From contig JAOARV010000065.1 of assembly GCA_025210395.1 (NCBI GenBank), forward strand, positions 124,001-188,000: a stretch of 64,000 bases of DNA. Reading direction: 5' to 3'. Below the pieces are notes generated by a model, which was not told where the DNA came from, did no database searches, and saw only the letters and a list, made by a program, of their open reading frames with translations. Position 1 is the first letter of the stretch, and each line of letters begins with the position of its first letter. Below, in pieces: positions 11,719-20,758 of this stretch. Made by a program: the position numbers and the translations under genes. Source of the stretch: Marinisporobacter sp. Lineage in GTDB: Bacteria > Bacillota > Clostridia > Peptostreptococcales > Thermotaleaceae.

Positions 11719-12639
11719 GTATAAAAGGATTAATCCAACCAGTCCAAGAACAACCCCTAACCATAAAGTTGAAAACCTTGTAATAATCGTTGTAGCCACA
11801 GAAATATCTTTCGTAAGCCCCATCATCATAAGTAAAGTTACTACGCTTCCCTCTACAACAAACAAACCTCCTGGCACCATAGAAAGTGCGCCTATGATAA
11901 ACGAAAAAGAAACAACAAATACACAAGCTAGAAGAGGTAGCTTAAAGCCTAAAGCCAACGCTGTAAGATAAATGACTACTCCCTCAAAAAACCATGATAC
12001 GACGCCAATGCTGATTGCAAAGATGAGTGGCTTTGTTTGTAGAATAATATGGGTTTTATCATAAAAGTTTTTAATGCTAGTATCAAACTTCCTGAATGCT
12101 TTTATATGATTGAATGGATCAAGTAATTTATACACTAACTTAGGACGTTGCATCAACCATATAAACCCTATGATGCTTATAAGAATAAAGAATAATATTT
12201 TTAATCCATGCTGATAAGTAATAGAACCGATTGCAGCTAAAATGAATACACTGATTCCATCTGTCAATCTTTCTCCTATAATTAAAGGGGCTGTACTGCT
12301 CATAGGGATGCCTTTCTTTTCTTTTAATAAATAAGATTTTAACAATTCTCCCACTTTTCCTGGTGTAATGGTCATGGCTAAACCACTTAAAAATATAAGG
12401 ATATTTTCTTTTCTAGCAACTTCTACGTCAATTAATTTTAGATAATAAGACCATTTCATATACCGAAAAAAATAATTAAGAGGTGCCAATAGCAATATAA
12501 AGGGAAGATAACGATAATCAAATAGAATAAAAGCCTTAACTAACTGATCTATATCTCCATAAATAGACAAGCCAACAAATACAATCATGCTTATAAATAT
12601 AGAGAATATAAACCCTTTCTTTAATTTCTGAACATCCAA
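11698..12639 (-). CDS. UPF0104/LPG-synthase-TM family flippase-like protein
   Basis: A 313-residue integral membrane protein with a TTG start (TTG GAT GTT) behind GAGAGGAG. The family motif ITPGKVGELLKSYLL lies near residues 91-107 and PGGLFVVEG near 256. Seven or eight transmembrane helices are visible. This is the PF03706 family, which includes the membrane half of MprF and AglD-type proteins; members are thought to move or use lipid-linked substrates. It lacks the soluble aminoacyl-transfer domain of full MprF. It lies 24 bases downstream of the UbiA-like gene on the same strand, so the two form an operon. Confidence 0.85.
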   Translation of the reverse strand: MDVQKLKKGFIFSIFISMIVFVGLSIYGDIDQLVKAFILFDYRYLPFILLLAPLNYFFRYMKWSYYLKLIDVEVARKENILIFLSGLAMTITPGKVGELLKSYLLKEKKGIPMSSTAPLIIGERLTDGISVFILAAIGSITYQHGLKILFFILISIIGFIWLMQRPKLVYKLLDPFNHIKAFRKFDTSIKNFYDKTHIILQTKPLIFAISIGVVSWFFEGVVIYLTALALGFKLPLLACVFVVSFSFIIGALSMVPGGLFVVEGSVVTLLMMMGLTKDISVATTIITRFSTLWLGVVLGLVGLILLYKNRVDA

Positions 12640-12663
12640 ATTTTAATCTCCTCTCTTTTAAGG

Positions 12664-13527
12664 TTAAATAAAATACAATATAAAGATACAACTAATGGAC
12701 CAAAGTAAAATATCTACAATTAATGGTACATCACTAAGGAGTACAAGCTCAGGATTTTCTCCCATACCCTTCTTATGAACAATATACTGATATCTAAAAA
12801 TACCATAAACAACAAAAGGGATTGTTCCCATCATATACATGGAACTACTTGCACTAAAGGTATATAGAGAGTATGCCATAACCGTAGAGGAAGTAACAAT
12901 ATGTAGCATATCATTTAAAAGCTCAGGGGTATATTCCTCTAATATCCTTCTAGATTTTTTGTTCCCATTAGCTATTAAATCCATTTCACTCTTCCTCTTA
13001 TGAAGGGCTAAAAATAGAGATAATAAAAAAGTACATAATAAAAGCCAAGGAGAAATTCTTACAGCTATAAGCACAACCCCAGCCACAGCTCTTAGGACAA
13101 AGCCAATAGAGATGGTCATCACATCTAAGATGACTCGATGCTTTAAAACAAAGGAATAAAGGGTAACTAAAATAAAATAAAAGAGCCCAACCATAAAAAA
13201 TAAGTAGTTTAGCTTATAAGCTATAAAAAAAGAAAAAATTATACTGATACATAAAAATATAACGGCTTGTAGCGTATTTACCTTTCCTGAAGCGATTGGA
13301 CGATGACATTTTTTCGGATGCAGCTTGTCCTTTTCTCTATCTACAAGATCATTGATCATATAAACATTTCCAGAAAAAATACAAAATAGTATAAAGCCTA
13401 TCAAGCTAACCTTCAATAAATGAAGGTTAAATAGATTGTTTGAAAAAAGTACTCCAGCAAACAATATAAGATTTTTTGTCCATTGCTTAGGACGCATAGT
13501 TTTTAATAATCCAATGACTACGTTCAT
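12664..13527 (-). CDS. decaprenyl-phosphate phosphoribosyltransferase-like UbiA prenyltransferase
   Basis: A 287-residue UbiA-superfamily membrane enzyme. The N-terminal MRPKQWTKN and the metal-binding loop N-D-L-V-D-R-E-K-D followed by HP-K-x-x-HRPIASG (about 57-83) match the 5-phospho-ribose-1-diphosphate:polyprenyl-phosphate transferases (Rv3806c type) better than quinone-pathway UbiA. A second conserved segment is GFVLRAVAG. The product would be polyprenyl-phosphoryl-5-phosphoribose, precursor of lipid-linked ribose or arabinose donors. It is the first gene of a two-gene minus-strand operon with the flippase-like gene. The assignment by family is good; use in surface glycosylation is inferred. 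Confidence 0.85.
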   Translation of the reverse strand: MNVVIGLLKTMRPKQWTKNLILFAGVLFSNNLFNLHLLKVSLIGFILFCIFSGNVYMINDLVDREKDKLHPKKCHRPIASGKVNTLQAVIFLCISIIFSFFIAYKLNYLFFMVGLFYFILVTLYSFVLKHRVILDVMTISIGFVLRAVAGVVLIAVRISPWLLLCTFLLSLFLALHKRKSEMDLIANGNKKSRRILEEYTPELLNDMLHIVTSSTVMAYSLYTFSASSSMYMMGTIPFVVYGIFRYQYIVHKKGMGENPELVLLSDVPLIVDILLWSISCIFILYFI

Positions 13528-13858
13528 AGGAAAACCCCTTTCTTAAAGCTTGTTAAATATAATGATGCTAGTAAAAATTCCACACTTTAAAGGTACAATA
13601 CATAAGAAATAACTATTAGATAGCTTAAGGAATACTACCATTTTAACATATTCTTTATGACAAAAGCATGTAATATCTCTGTAATATATACTCGAAAAAA
13701 CCCTAGAAAAGGCTAAAATACGTACAGGAATATTTTACTAATATTACAGAACCGTTAAAGGCATTGATTTATCTACGTAGAATTTATATAATCATCATGT
13801 AGCAAGAAGTTACAAGCTTCGACAAATTTAAACAAAAAATAAAAGGAGGAATTTTTAA
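13528..13858 (+). other. 331-base intergenic region upstream of first S-layer-like gene
   Basis: This divergent region separates the minus-strand UbiA gene from the first S-layer-like gene. It holds the promoter at 13764-13792, a leader of about 60 bases and an AAAGGAGG site. The rest is AT-rich; no ORF or clear structured RNA was seen. Confidence 0.7.
13764..13792 (+). promoter_or_regulatory. sigma-A-type promoter of first S-layer-like gene
   Basis: TTGATT (13764-13769), 17-base spacer, TATAAT (13787-13792). The spacer begins with a CTACGTA motif that is also present just after the -35 of the paralogous gene's promoter at 16230. Confidence 0.8.
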
Positions 13859-16003
13859 ATGAAGAGAAAGATTTCATTATTATTGGTACTTGCAATGATG
13901 TTAACATTAGTACCAATGAGCGCATTCGCGGCAAGTTCTAATAATGTAAACAAAGTACCAAAGGTGGATGACGAAAAAGCATTTAACTTAAGTGATGCGC
14001 CACTTTTAAGAATTGAAGAAAAGACAGATGGAGATATCAAAACTGGAGATAAGTTTAGATTAACTTTATCTGGTGCAGGAGCAGAATGGAACTATGCAGA
14101 TGGTGACACTGTTACAGGTGCTGTTTATAGTGAAGGAAGCGTAACAGGTAATACTTTAACAGTTAAGCGTGTAACTTCTACAAAGATAGATGTTACTGTT
14201 GTTGCTGCTCCTACTTCAGGAACAACTAGAATTGACTTCCCTATGAACGTTACAATAGACGGAAAAGGTGAAGCAAAAGTAACAATTGACCCGCTAGATA
14301 CTACAATTTCAGCAGGAACAGTAACATATGCTCTTGCTTCAAATGGTAGTACAATTATTACGATTGACAAAGCAGAAGTAGTTAGAAGAGGAGATGCACA
14401 AGAAGGTGCAGAGATGGTATTCGATGAAACAGCTATCAATGCAGTAGAGGGAGCACAAAAAATCGAGTTAGAATTACCAGCAGGTTTTGAGTGGGATAAG
14501 GCTGCAACTGCTGTTGATACTGATGCTTTTGGAGATACAACACCTACAGTAACATACAAAAATGATGGAGCAAGTAATGAAGACAAAGAAGTACTTGTTG
14601 TTGAATTTACTGCAGCTGCAGGATCTTCAAGAAGAACACTTACAATTAAGCCTGTGTTCGATGTAACAAGAGATGCAAGATATGGTGAAGTAAAAGTAGA
14701 TATAAAATCAAGAACTGGTGAAATAAACAGTGAAAAAAATATTGTTATCGCAGAATATAATGAATATGGAGTAAAATTAAGTATTGATGAAGTTGAAGAA
14801 TTCTACGCAGGTAGAGTGGATGCAGATTATGAAACTGCAGAAATAAAATTAGAAGAAAAAGTAGCGAATTCAATCGTTAGAAATCGTGTAATAGAATTTA
14901 AATTACCAGAAGGTGTACAAATCCAAGATGCTGAAGATCTAGAAATAGTAGATGCTGACGGTACTGGTTTCACATTCACGTATAATGGTACAGGAGATGT
15001 GACAAAAAACACAAGCCAATTTGAAGCTGAAGTAAAAAATGCTGCAGGGGCTGAGGGTGCTACAATTAAATTCAAATTGCCATTAACAGTTGAAGCAGAT
15101 TTTACTGGTGATATCGAATTGACAGTTTCAGGTGCAGGTATTGAAGAACAAACAATTGTAGTTGCTAAAGCTGTTGCACCGTTAACTGCTAAGGTTAAGG
15201 TAGCAGATGTTAAAGTTGGTTTACAAGATCAAGCAGCTCCAGATATTATCTTAACAGAAACTGAAGCAGGAGCACTTAGAGAAGATAAGAAAATAGAGTT
15301 AGTATTCGATAACGATTATGAAATGGATTTTGATGATGCTGAATTCGAAGTAATCGAAGGAGATTTAAAAATCGATCAAGATAAATGTGATGTTGAAAAT
15401 AAGAAATTAACTATCTATGTTGACAGAGATTCTGAAGAAAAATCAGTAATTAAGGTTTCAGGAATCAAGCTGACTCTTGATAGATCAGTTCCAGAAGGAC
15501 CATTTAATCTTAAGGTAACAGGAGATGCTATTGTTGATAATGGAACTTATAATGATGGAGACTTTACAAACAACTTAGTAAGTGTTAAATTTGCTAATGT
15601 AATTACTAAAGTTTCATCAAATGTAGCAATTGAATCTAGTTTTGTAATTGGACAAAGCACTTATAAAGTTGGAGACGAAGAAAGAAGTGCAGATGTAGCA
15701 CCGTATATCGCTGATGGTAGAACAATGTTATCATTAAGATATGTGTCAGAGGCTATGGGTGTAACAAATGATAACATCATTTGGGATGGAGAAACAAGAA
15801 CAGTTACAATCTTCAAGGGTGATAGAGTTGCACAAGTGAAAATTGGATCTAACAAATTATTTGTAAATGGTGTTGCTGTTCCTATGGATACTGCAGCAGT
15901 AATCAAAGATGGTAGAACAATGCTTCCAATCAGATTTATTGCACAAGCATTAGGTGCAGAAGTTGAGTGGGATGGAGCTACAAGAACGGTTACAATTAAA
16001 TAG
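13859..16003 (+). CDS. S-layer-like secreted protein with C-terminal stalk domains (paralogue 1)
   Basis: A 714-residue protein behind AAAGGAGGA. A classical signal peptide (MKRKISLLLVLAMMLTLVPM, cleavage near FAA) is followed by about 580 residues of acidic beta-rich sequence with repeated R-x-R-V-I-E-F-x-LPEG and DxT-like turns. The C-terminal 125 residues contain two copper-amine-oxidase-N-like stalk repeats (DGRTMLSLRYVSEAMG and DGRTMLPIRFIAQALG, each followed by W-DG-x-TRTVTI). There is no SLH or sortase motif, so the stalk region may be the anchor. It is paralogous along its whole length to the 16385 gene. The strong promoter, ideal RBS and plain composition suggest an abundant surface-lattice protein. 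Confidence 0.85.
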   Translation: MKRKISLLLVLAMMLTLVPMSAFAASSNNVNKVPKVDDEKAFNLSDAPLLRIEEKTDGDIKTGDKFRLTLSGAGAEWNYADGDTVTGAVYSEGSVTGNTLTVKRVTSTKIDVTVVAAPTSGTTRIDFPMNVTIDGKGEAKVTIDPLDTTISAGTVTYALASNGSTIITIDKAEVVRRGDAQEGAEMVFDETAINAVEGAQKIELELPAGFEWDKAATAVDTDAFGDTTPTVTYKNDGASNEDKEVLVVEFTAAAGSSRRTLTIKPVFDVTRDARYGEVKVDIKSRTGEINSEKNIVIAEYNEYGVKLSIDEVEEFYAGRVDADYETAEIKLEEKVANSIVRNRVIEFKLPEGVQIQDAEDLEIVDADGTGFTFTYNGTGDVTKNTSQFEAEVKNAAGAEGATIKFKLPLTVEADFTGDIELTVSGAGIEEQTIVVAKAVAPLTAKVKVADVKVGLQDQAAPDIILTETEAGALREDKKIELVFDNDYEMDFDDAEFEVIEGDLKIDQDKCDVENKKLTIYVDRDSEEKSVIKVSGIKLTLDRSVPEGPFNLKVTGDAIVDNGTYNDGDFTNNLVSVKFANVITKVSSNVAIESSFVIGQSTYKVGDEERSADVAPYIADGRTMLSLRYVSEAMGVTNDNIIWDGETRTVTIFKGDRVAQVKIGSNKLFVNGVAVPMDTAAVIKDGRTMLPIRFIAQALGAEVEWDGATRTVTIK

Positions 16004-16021
16004 TATAATAGCTTAAAAAAT

Positions 16022-16060
16022 AAAAAAGAGAGTCTACATAGACTCTCTTTTTTATTTTTT
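16022..16060 (+). terminator. strong intrinsic terminator
   Basis: A GAGAGTCTA stem extended by A-T pairs, with a 2-4 base loop and a long T-rich tail, 19 bases after the stop codon of the first S-layer-like gene. Confidence 0.92.
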
Positions 16061-16229
16061 GTAAAACAAGTGTAATCTTTTGTAACATTCTTGTAATGGT
16101 ATTTTTTTTATTATTTCTATATAATGGTTATAGGTTATAATTCAGAAAAATATTCCTATTAATGAAATTATTATATATAAGAGAAATATATAGATTTATT
16201 ACACTTATATTACATAAAAATAGAATATA

Positions 16230-16258
16230 TTGACTACGTAAGAAAACATTGGTATAAT
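16230..16258 (+). promoter_or_regulatory. strong promoter with extended -10 for second S-layer-like gene
   Basis: TTGACT (16230-16235), 17-base spacer, TATAAT (16253-16258) with TGG directly before it (extended -10). It is close to consensus and implies high expression. Transcription would start near 16265, giving a leader of about 120 bases. Confidence 0.88.
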
Positions 16259-16283
16259 CAGTAATGTATTTTAGGTGATTATT

Positions 16284-16320
16284 CTTTTAAATCACATTAG
16301 TGGTTAATGTGATTTAAAAG
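16284..16320 (+). promoter_or_regulatory. perfect 16-bp hairpin in the 5' leader of second S-layer-like gene
   Basis: Arms 16284-16299 and 16305-16320 are perfectly complementary with a 5-base loop. The hairpin is near the expected 5' end of the mRNA, has no T-run after it and lies about 50 bases before the RBS. A 5' stabilising hairpin is the simplest reading; an operator-like inverted repeat is the alternative. Confidence 0.8.
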
Positions 16321-16384
16321 GATAATGACAAAGGTCAAAGATCCTTAAAATCAAAAAACAAAATTTAAAGGAGGAAATACTAAG

Positions 16385-18616
16385 ATGAAAAGAAAAATTT
16401 CATTATTATTGGTACTAGCATTAATGCTAACATTAGTACCAATGAGTGCGTTTGCTGCAAGTGCTAACGATGTAAACAAAGTACCTAAAGTAGACGATGA
16501 GCACAAATTTACTTTAAAAGATGCACCAAAATTAAGACTTGAAGAAAAGACTGATGGAGATATTAAAGCTGGAGATAAGTTCAGATTGACTTTATCTGGT
16601 GCAGGAGCAGAGTGGTTATATTCAGAAGATGATGATGACACTGTTTCTCAAGCTGTTTATGTAGAAGGAGTAGCACAGCCAAATGTTAAATTAGCGGTTG
16701 ACTATATAACTAGTACAAAAGTAGATGTTACTGTTAAAGGTACTTTTGAATCTGGAAGATCTACAGGAACTGCTAGAATTGACTTCCCTATGTATGTTGA
16801 AATCGACGGAAAAGGTGAAGCGAAAGTAACTGTTGATCCATTAGAAACTACACTTTCAGCAACAACAGAAACATTTGCTATGTCTTCTGATGGTGGTACT
16901 GTAATTACAGTAGATGACGCTAAAAAAGTTAGAAGAGGCGATGCTGAAACAGGAGCTGAAATGGTATTTGATGAAACAGCTACTAATTCAGTAGAAGGAG
17001 ATCAAAAGTTCGAACTTGAATTACCAGAAGGTTTCGAGTGGGATAAAGATGCAACTAAAATAGATACAAAAGCTTTTGGTGATACTGCTAAGAAAACTTA
17101 TAAAAACGAAGGTACAGAGAAAGAAGATAAAGAAGTACTTGTAGTTGAATTTACTGCTAATAAAGGTACTTCAAGAAGATCATTTACTGTTAAACCTGTA
17201 TTCGATGTAACAAGAGATGCAGAGCATGGTAAAGTAGTAGTAGATGTAAAAGAAAGAACTGGAGAAGTAGATGATGCAAACAACGTTCTTATTGCAGAAT
17301 ACTTTGGATATACTGTAGAATTAAGTGTTGACAAAGTAGAAGAATTCTATGCAGGTAGAGTTGACGAAGATTATGTAACAGGTGAAATTAAGTTAGAAGA
17401 AAAAGTAGCTAACTCAATTATCAGAGACCGTGTTATTGAATTTGAATTACCAGAAGGTGTACAAATTCAAGATGGTGAAAAAATCAATGTATTAGATAAA
17501 GATGGTACTGACTTTACAATCACTTATCATGAAACAGGAGATGTAAACGAAGATACAAGCAAGTTTGAAGCTGAAATAGATACTCGTGCAAATGATGGTG
17601 ACGAAGGTGCTGCAATCACATTCGAATTACCATTAACAGTTGAAGCTGACTTTACTGGAGATATTGAGTTAAAAGTTAAAGGTGCAGGAATCGAAGAACA
17701 ATCAGTAGTAATCGCTAAAGCTTTAGCTCCTATTGAAGTAGAAGTAGAAGTAGCTGATGTTAAAGTTGGTTTACAAGACCAAGCAGCACCAGATATTCTT
17801 ATTAAAGAAACTGCAGCTGGAACATTACAAGAAGATGAATACCTTACTTTGAAATTCGACAATGATTATGAAATGGAATTTGAAGATGCTGAAATAGAAA
17901 TTGTTTCAGGAGATATCAAAATCGACCAAGATAAATCTGGTGTTGGAGAAAATAGTGATGGAGATAAAACAATTGACATCTACATTGACAGAGATTCTGA
18001 TGAAGAAGCAGCTGTAATCAAAGTTAAAGGTATCACAATGAGTCTTGATAGATCAGTTCCAGAAGGACCATTTGATCTTAAAGTAACAGGTAAAGCCATT
18101 GTTCAAAATGGTGGTATTGGTGATGGAGATACTAACAAAACTGATTACAATGATGAAGATTTCACAAGTAACTTCACAAAAGTGGAATTTGCTAACGTAA
18201 TCACTAAAGTAAGCCAAGATTTCCACACAACTTCTAAGTTTGTTGTAGGAGAAGCAACTTACACTGTACTTACAAATGGTGAAGAAGTAGAAAAAACTAT
18301 GGATGTTGCACCATTCGTTAATGCAGATGGAAGAACGTTATTACCAGTAAGATATATGGCAAATGCTGTAGGATTAAAAGATGCTCAAGTTGTTTGGAAT
18401 AATGATACAAGAACAGTAACATTATTCGGAGACAAAGTTGTTAATATTCAAATTGGAGCTACTACATTAACTGTAAATGGTACAGTAGTAAATATGGATA
18501 CTGCAGCTGTAATCAAAGATGGTAGAACATTCTTACCAGTAAGATACATCGCTCAAGCTCTTGGATTCGATGTTGAGTGGGATGGAGCTACTAAAACTGT
18601 AACAATCGAAAAATAA
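16385..18616 (+). CDS. S-layer-like secreted protein with C-terminal stalk domains (paralogue 2)
   Basis: A 743-residue protein with ATG at 16385 behind AAAGGAGGAA. Its signal peptide is almost identical to that of the 13859 product. The mature protein is very acidic (many D, E) and beta-rich, and aligns along its length with paralogue 1, including GDKFRLTLSGAGAEW near residue 60, VFDVTRDA near 270, and DRSVPEGPF near 555. Two stalk repeats end the chain (DGRTLLPVRYMANAVG; DGRTFLPVRYIAQALG). Insertions relative to paralogue 1 occur in loops. The stronger promoter, leader hairpin and terminator make it a self-contained, probably highly expressed unit. Tandem paralogues suggest duplication, possibly allowing surface switching; that is inference. 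Confidence 0.87.
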   Translation: MKRKISLLLVLALMLTLVPMSAFAASANDVNKVPKVDDEHKFTLKDAPKLRLEEKTDGDIKAGDKFRLTLSGAGAEWLYSEDDDDTVSQAVYVEGVAQPNVKLAVDYITSTKVDVTVKGTFESGRSTGTARIDFPMYVEIDGKGEAKVTVDPLETTLSATTETFAMSSDGGTVITVDDAKKVRRGDAETGAEMVFDETATNSVEGDQKFELELPEGFEWDKDATKIDTKAFGDTAKKTYKNEGTEKEDKEVLVVEFTANKGTSRRSFTVKPVFDVTRDAEHGKVVVDVKERTGEVDDANNVLIAEYFGYTVELSVDKVEEFYAGRVDEDYVTGEIKLEEKVANSIIRDRVIEFELPEGVQIQDGEKINVLDKDGTDFTITYHETGDVNEDTSKFEAEIDTRANDGDEGAAITFELPLTVEADFTGDIELKVKGAGIEEQSVVIAKALAPIEVEVEVADVKVGLQDQAAPDILIKETAAGTLQEDEYLTLKFDNDYEMEFEDAEIEIVSGDIKIDQDKSGVGENSDGDKTIDIYIDRDSDEEAAVIKVKGITMSLDRSVPEGPFDLKVTGKAIVQNGGIGDGDTNKTDYNDEDFTSNFTKVEFANVITKVSQDFHTTSKFVVGEATYTVLTNGEEVEKTMDVAPFVNADGRTLLPVRYMANAVGLKDAQVVWNNDTRTVTLFGDKVVNIQIGATTLTVNGTVVNMDTAAVIKDGRTFLPVRYIAQALGFDVEWDGATKTVTIEK

Positions 18617-18649
18617 TAAAATATATTATAAACATAATATATGAATAGG

Positions 18650-18682
18650 AAAAGAGAACTCTATCAGAGTTCTCTTTTCTGA
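18650..18682 (+). terminator. strong intrinsic terminator
   Basis: A 13-bp stem AAAAGAGAACTCT (18650-18662) pairs with 18666-18678 around a 3-base loop and ends in a T-run, 34 bases after the stop. Confidence 0.92.
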
Positions 18683-18712
18683 ATTGAAAAATATTAGGGA
18701 AGGTGGGTTACA

Positions 18713-19390
18713 ATGAATTATAAAAAGTATAAACATTTAATAATGGGGATGATTATGGGGTTAATCTTAGCAGGCAGTATGAATGTCTACGCAGATGAAT
18801 TGAAAAAAGTAACAGCAACTTTAATGAATAATATAAAATTTGAATTGAATGGCGAAGAAAAAACATTGCCTAAAGACCAGAATATATTAAAATATAAAGA
18901 TAAAATTTATGTGCCCTTAAAATTTGTCGGTGAAGAGCTTAACGCAGAGGTAATGTGGGAGGAGGCTTCAAATACAATAAAGATAAATAAGGAACTAGTA
19001 AAATCAAAAGCGTATAAAAATACTCCAGTAGAAATGAGTAATTCACAAGTGAACTTAGAAATAGAAGATTGTATCTATAATGAAGAAGATGATGAGTGGA
19101 GATTATATATAAAGCTAGAAAATAAACAAGAAGATCCAGTGAAGCTAGAGCAGTTAGAAACAAAAATTAAAATAGACAATAAGAAATATTCTATGGAAGA
19201 TGTAAAATATTATAAAATAGATGAAAATTGGTTTCATGATGTGAAAGAAGACGAAATATTGAGTGGCTATATAGTATTACCTAAAATCCATGAAAATCCT
19301 GAAAAAATGGATATAACATTAGTTGTTGTAGAAAATGATGAAAATCAGAGAAAAAGTGAACTTGAGTTTTATGTAAAATTACAAAAATAG
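18713..19390 (+). CDS. small exported protein with one stalk (copper-amine-oxidase-N-like) domain
   Basis: A 225-residue protein with ATG behind GGAAGGTGGG. The signal peptide ends near VYADE. A single stalk repeat follows at residues 40-95 (KIYVPLKFVGEELNAEVMWEEASNTIKI), the same fold as the C-terminal repeats of the two upstream proteins. The rest (100-225) is a beta-rich, charged domain without known motifs. It lies directly after the second S-layer-like gene but is separated by a terminator. A surface accessory role fits the domain and location; nothing more specific can be said. Confidence 0.75.
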   Translation: MNYKKYKHLIMGMIMGLILAGSMNVYADELKKVTATLMNNIKFELNGEEKTLPKDQNILKYKDKIYVPLKFVGEELNAEVMWEEASNTIKINKELVKSKAYKNTPVEMSNSQVNLEIEDCIYNEEDDEWRLYIKLENKQEDPVKLEQLETKIKIDNKKYSMEDVKYYKIDENWFHDVKEDEILSGYIVLPKIHENPEKMDITLVVVENDENQRKSELEFYVKLQK

Positions 19391-19597
19391 TAACCTAATG
19401 AGGATAGAAAAGATTTTAAATCAAGAAATTATTTAAGAAAAGAATATAAAGAACTATAAAAATACAAAAGAAAATAATGAAAATTGACATAAATAGATCT
19501 AAAGAAATAGCATATTATCTCGCTAAAAATTAAGAAAAATTTAATAATGAATATGAATTTATTGGTGATATAATAGATAAAGAAGGGAGAGGATAAT

Positions 19598-20731
19598 ATG
19601 CATAGAAAAGGCATATATATAATTAAAAAAATAGGATTAAGTGTGATGCTAGTAACTTTATTGACCACAGTATGCTTTGCTAATGATACTATTGAACCAA
19701 AAATCATAATGGAGCAAAGCAATATGGTAAAGGGAGAGAGAACAGAAAGTAATGATAAACAGATATTTACTAGTACACAAGTTGTAGAAATAGCTTTAAA
19801 AAACAGTAAAGATGTTAAAGGGAAAGAAAAAGATTTAGATAGAGCTAGTGAAGTCTATGAGGATACCCAAATAGTATTAGGGACGTATATTCCAAGCCTT
19901 ATACAAGCAAAAAAGGCATGTGAAATAAATCAAGAATGGGCAGAAAAGAATTTAGCTACTACAAAGGAAAGCATTGAAGATTTAGTAATCAATAGCATCA
20001 ATAATATCAATATTTTAAAATTAAAGATGAATGTGAATGATTTAAAAATCACCAATTCAAAAAAAGAACTAGAAATGATGAAATTAAAAAAGGACTTAGG
20101 TTTAGAAAGTCAGTATAATTATGATAATTTTAAGAAAGAACATGAAGATTTAATGAAAGAGCATGAAAAGTTAAAAATTGATATGAAGAACAGCTATGTT
20201 GTTTTAGAGGAAATGTTTGGATTAGAAAATATAAAGCAATATGATGTTCAAAATAAAATAGCATATAATCTTTTACAGGAGATAGATATTGACACCCTTA
20301 TAAGGAAAGAGTTAGCGAGTAATCCTAATATATGGTACTTAGAGAAAAATGTAGAATTAAAAGAGCTTGCCGTGAAATTGCATGAGTATAATAAAGCTGG
20401 AGATTCTTATGCGGTTAAGGAAATTGATGTAACAAAAGCTGAAATCGACCTTGATCAAGCTAAAACTAATTTAGAGTATTCTATGAGAGTTGCATATAAC
20501 CAAATAAAAAAAATAGAAGAACAACATGAACAGCTACAACTTAAACTACAAAAATTACAAAATAGCTTAAAAACGGCTAAAGTAAATTATGATGCAGGTT
20601 TAATCATTGAACTAGATGTTAAAAAAATAGAAGCAGGAGTAAAAGAATTAGAAGCAAGTATCAAAGAATTAGAGATGAATCATGAAAAACAAGTAAAATA
20701 TTTGCATAAACCATATTTACAACAAAAATAA
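19598..20731 (+). CDS. TolC-like exported coiled-coil protein
   Basis: A 377-residue protein with ATG behind GGGAGAGG. The signal peptide ends near CFANDT. The rest is mostly long alpha-helix: a segment with TSTQVVEIALKNSKDV (residues about 50-65), then two long coiled-coil stretches (about 110-205 and 265-370), the second with YDAGLIIELDVKKIEAGVKELEASIKELE. This spacing is the outer-membrane-efflux (TolC) repeat pattern, where helices carry L-D-V-x-x-A-E-x-x-L-x-x-A. The family is known in diderms; monoderm clostridia also carry members of unknown role. It sits among surface-layer genes with no pump genes beside it. Confidence 0.65.
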   Translation: MHRKGIYIIKKIGLSVMLVTLLTTVCFANDTIEPKIIMEQSNMVKGERTESNDKQIFTSTQVVEIALKNSKDVKGKEKDLDRASEVYEDTQIVLGTYIPSLIQAKKACEINQEWAEKNLATTKESIEDLVINSINNINILKLKMNVNDLKITNSKKELEMMKLKKDLGLESQYNYDNFKKEHEDLMKEHEKLKIDMKNSYVVLEEMFGLENIKQYDVQNKIAYNLLQEIDIDTLIRKELASNPNIWYLEKNVELKELAVKLHEYNKAGDSYAVKEIDVTKAEIDLDQAKTNLEYSMRVAYNQIKKIEEQHEQLQLKLQKLQNSLKTAKVNYDAGLIIELDVKKIEAGVKELEASIKELEMNHEKQVKYLHKPYLQQK

Positions 20732-20758
20732 TAAAAAATAAAAATTAAGATGAATAAG

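Larger units (their letters stand above)
16004..16384 (+). other. 381-base intergenic region between S-layer-like paralogues
   Basis: It contains the terminator of the first paralogue, about 150 bases of very AT-rich sequence, a strong promoter, a perfect leader hairpin and an AAAGGAGG site for the second paralogue. No ORF was seen. Confidence 0.8.

Noticed and set aside
14125-14586. 153-codon minus-strand frame in the first S-layer-like gene
   Set aside because: Ser/Thr/Val-rich antisense shadow of biased codon use; the opposite frame is clearly coding.
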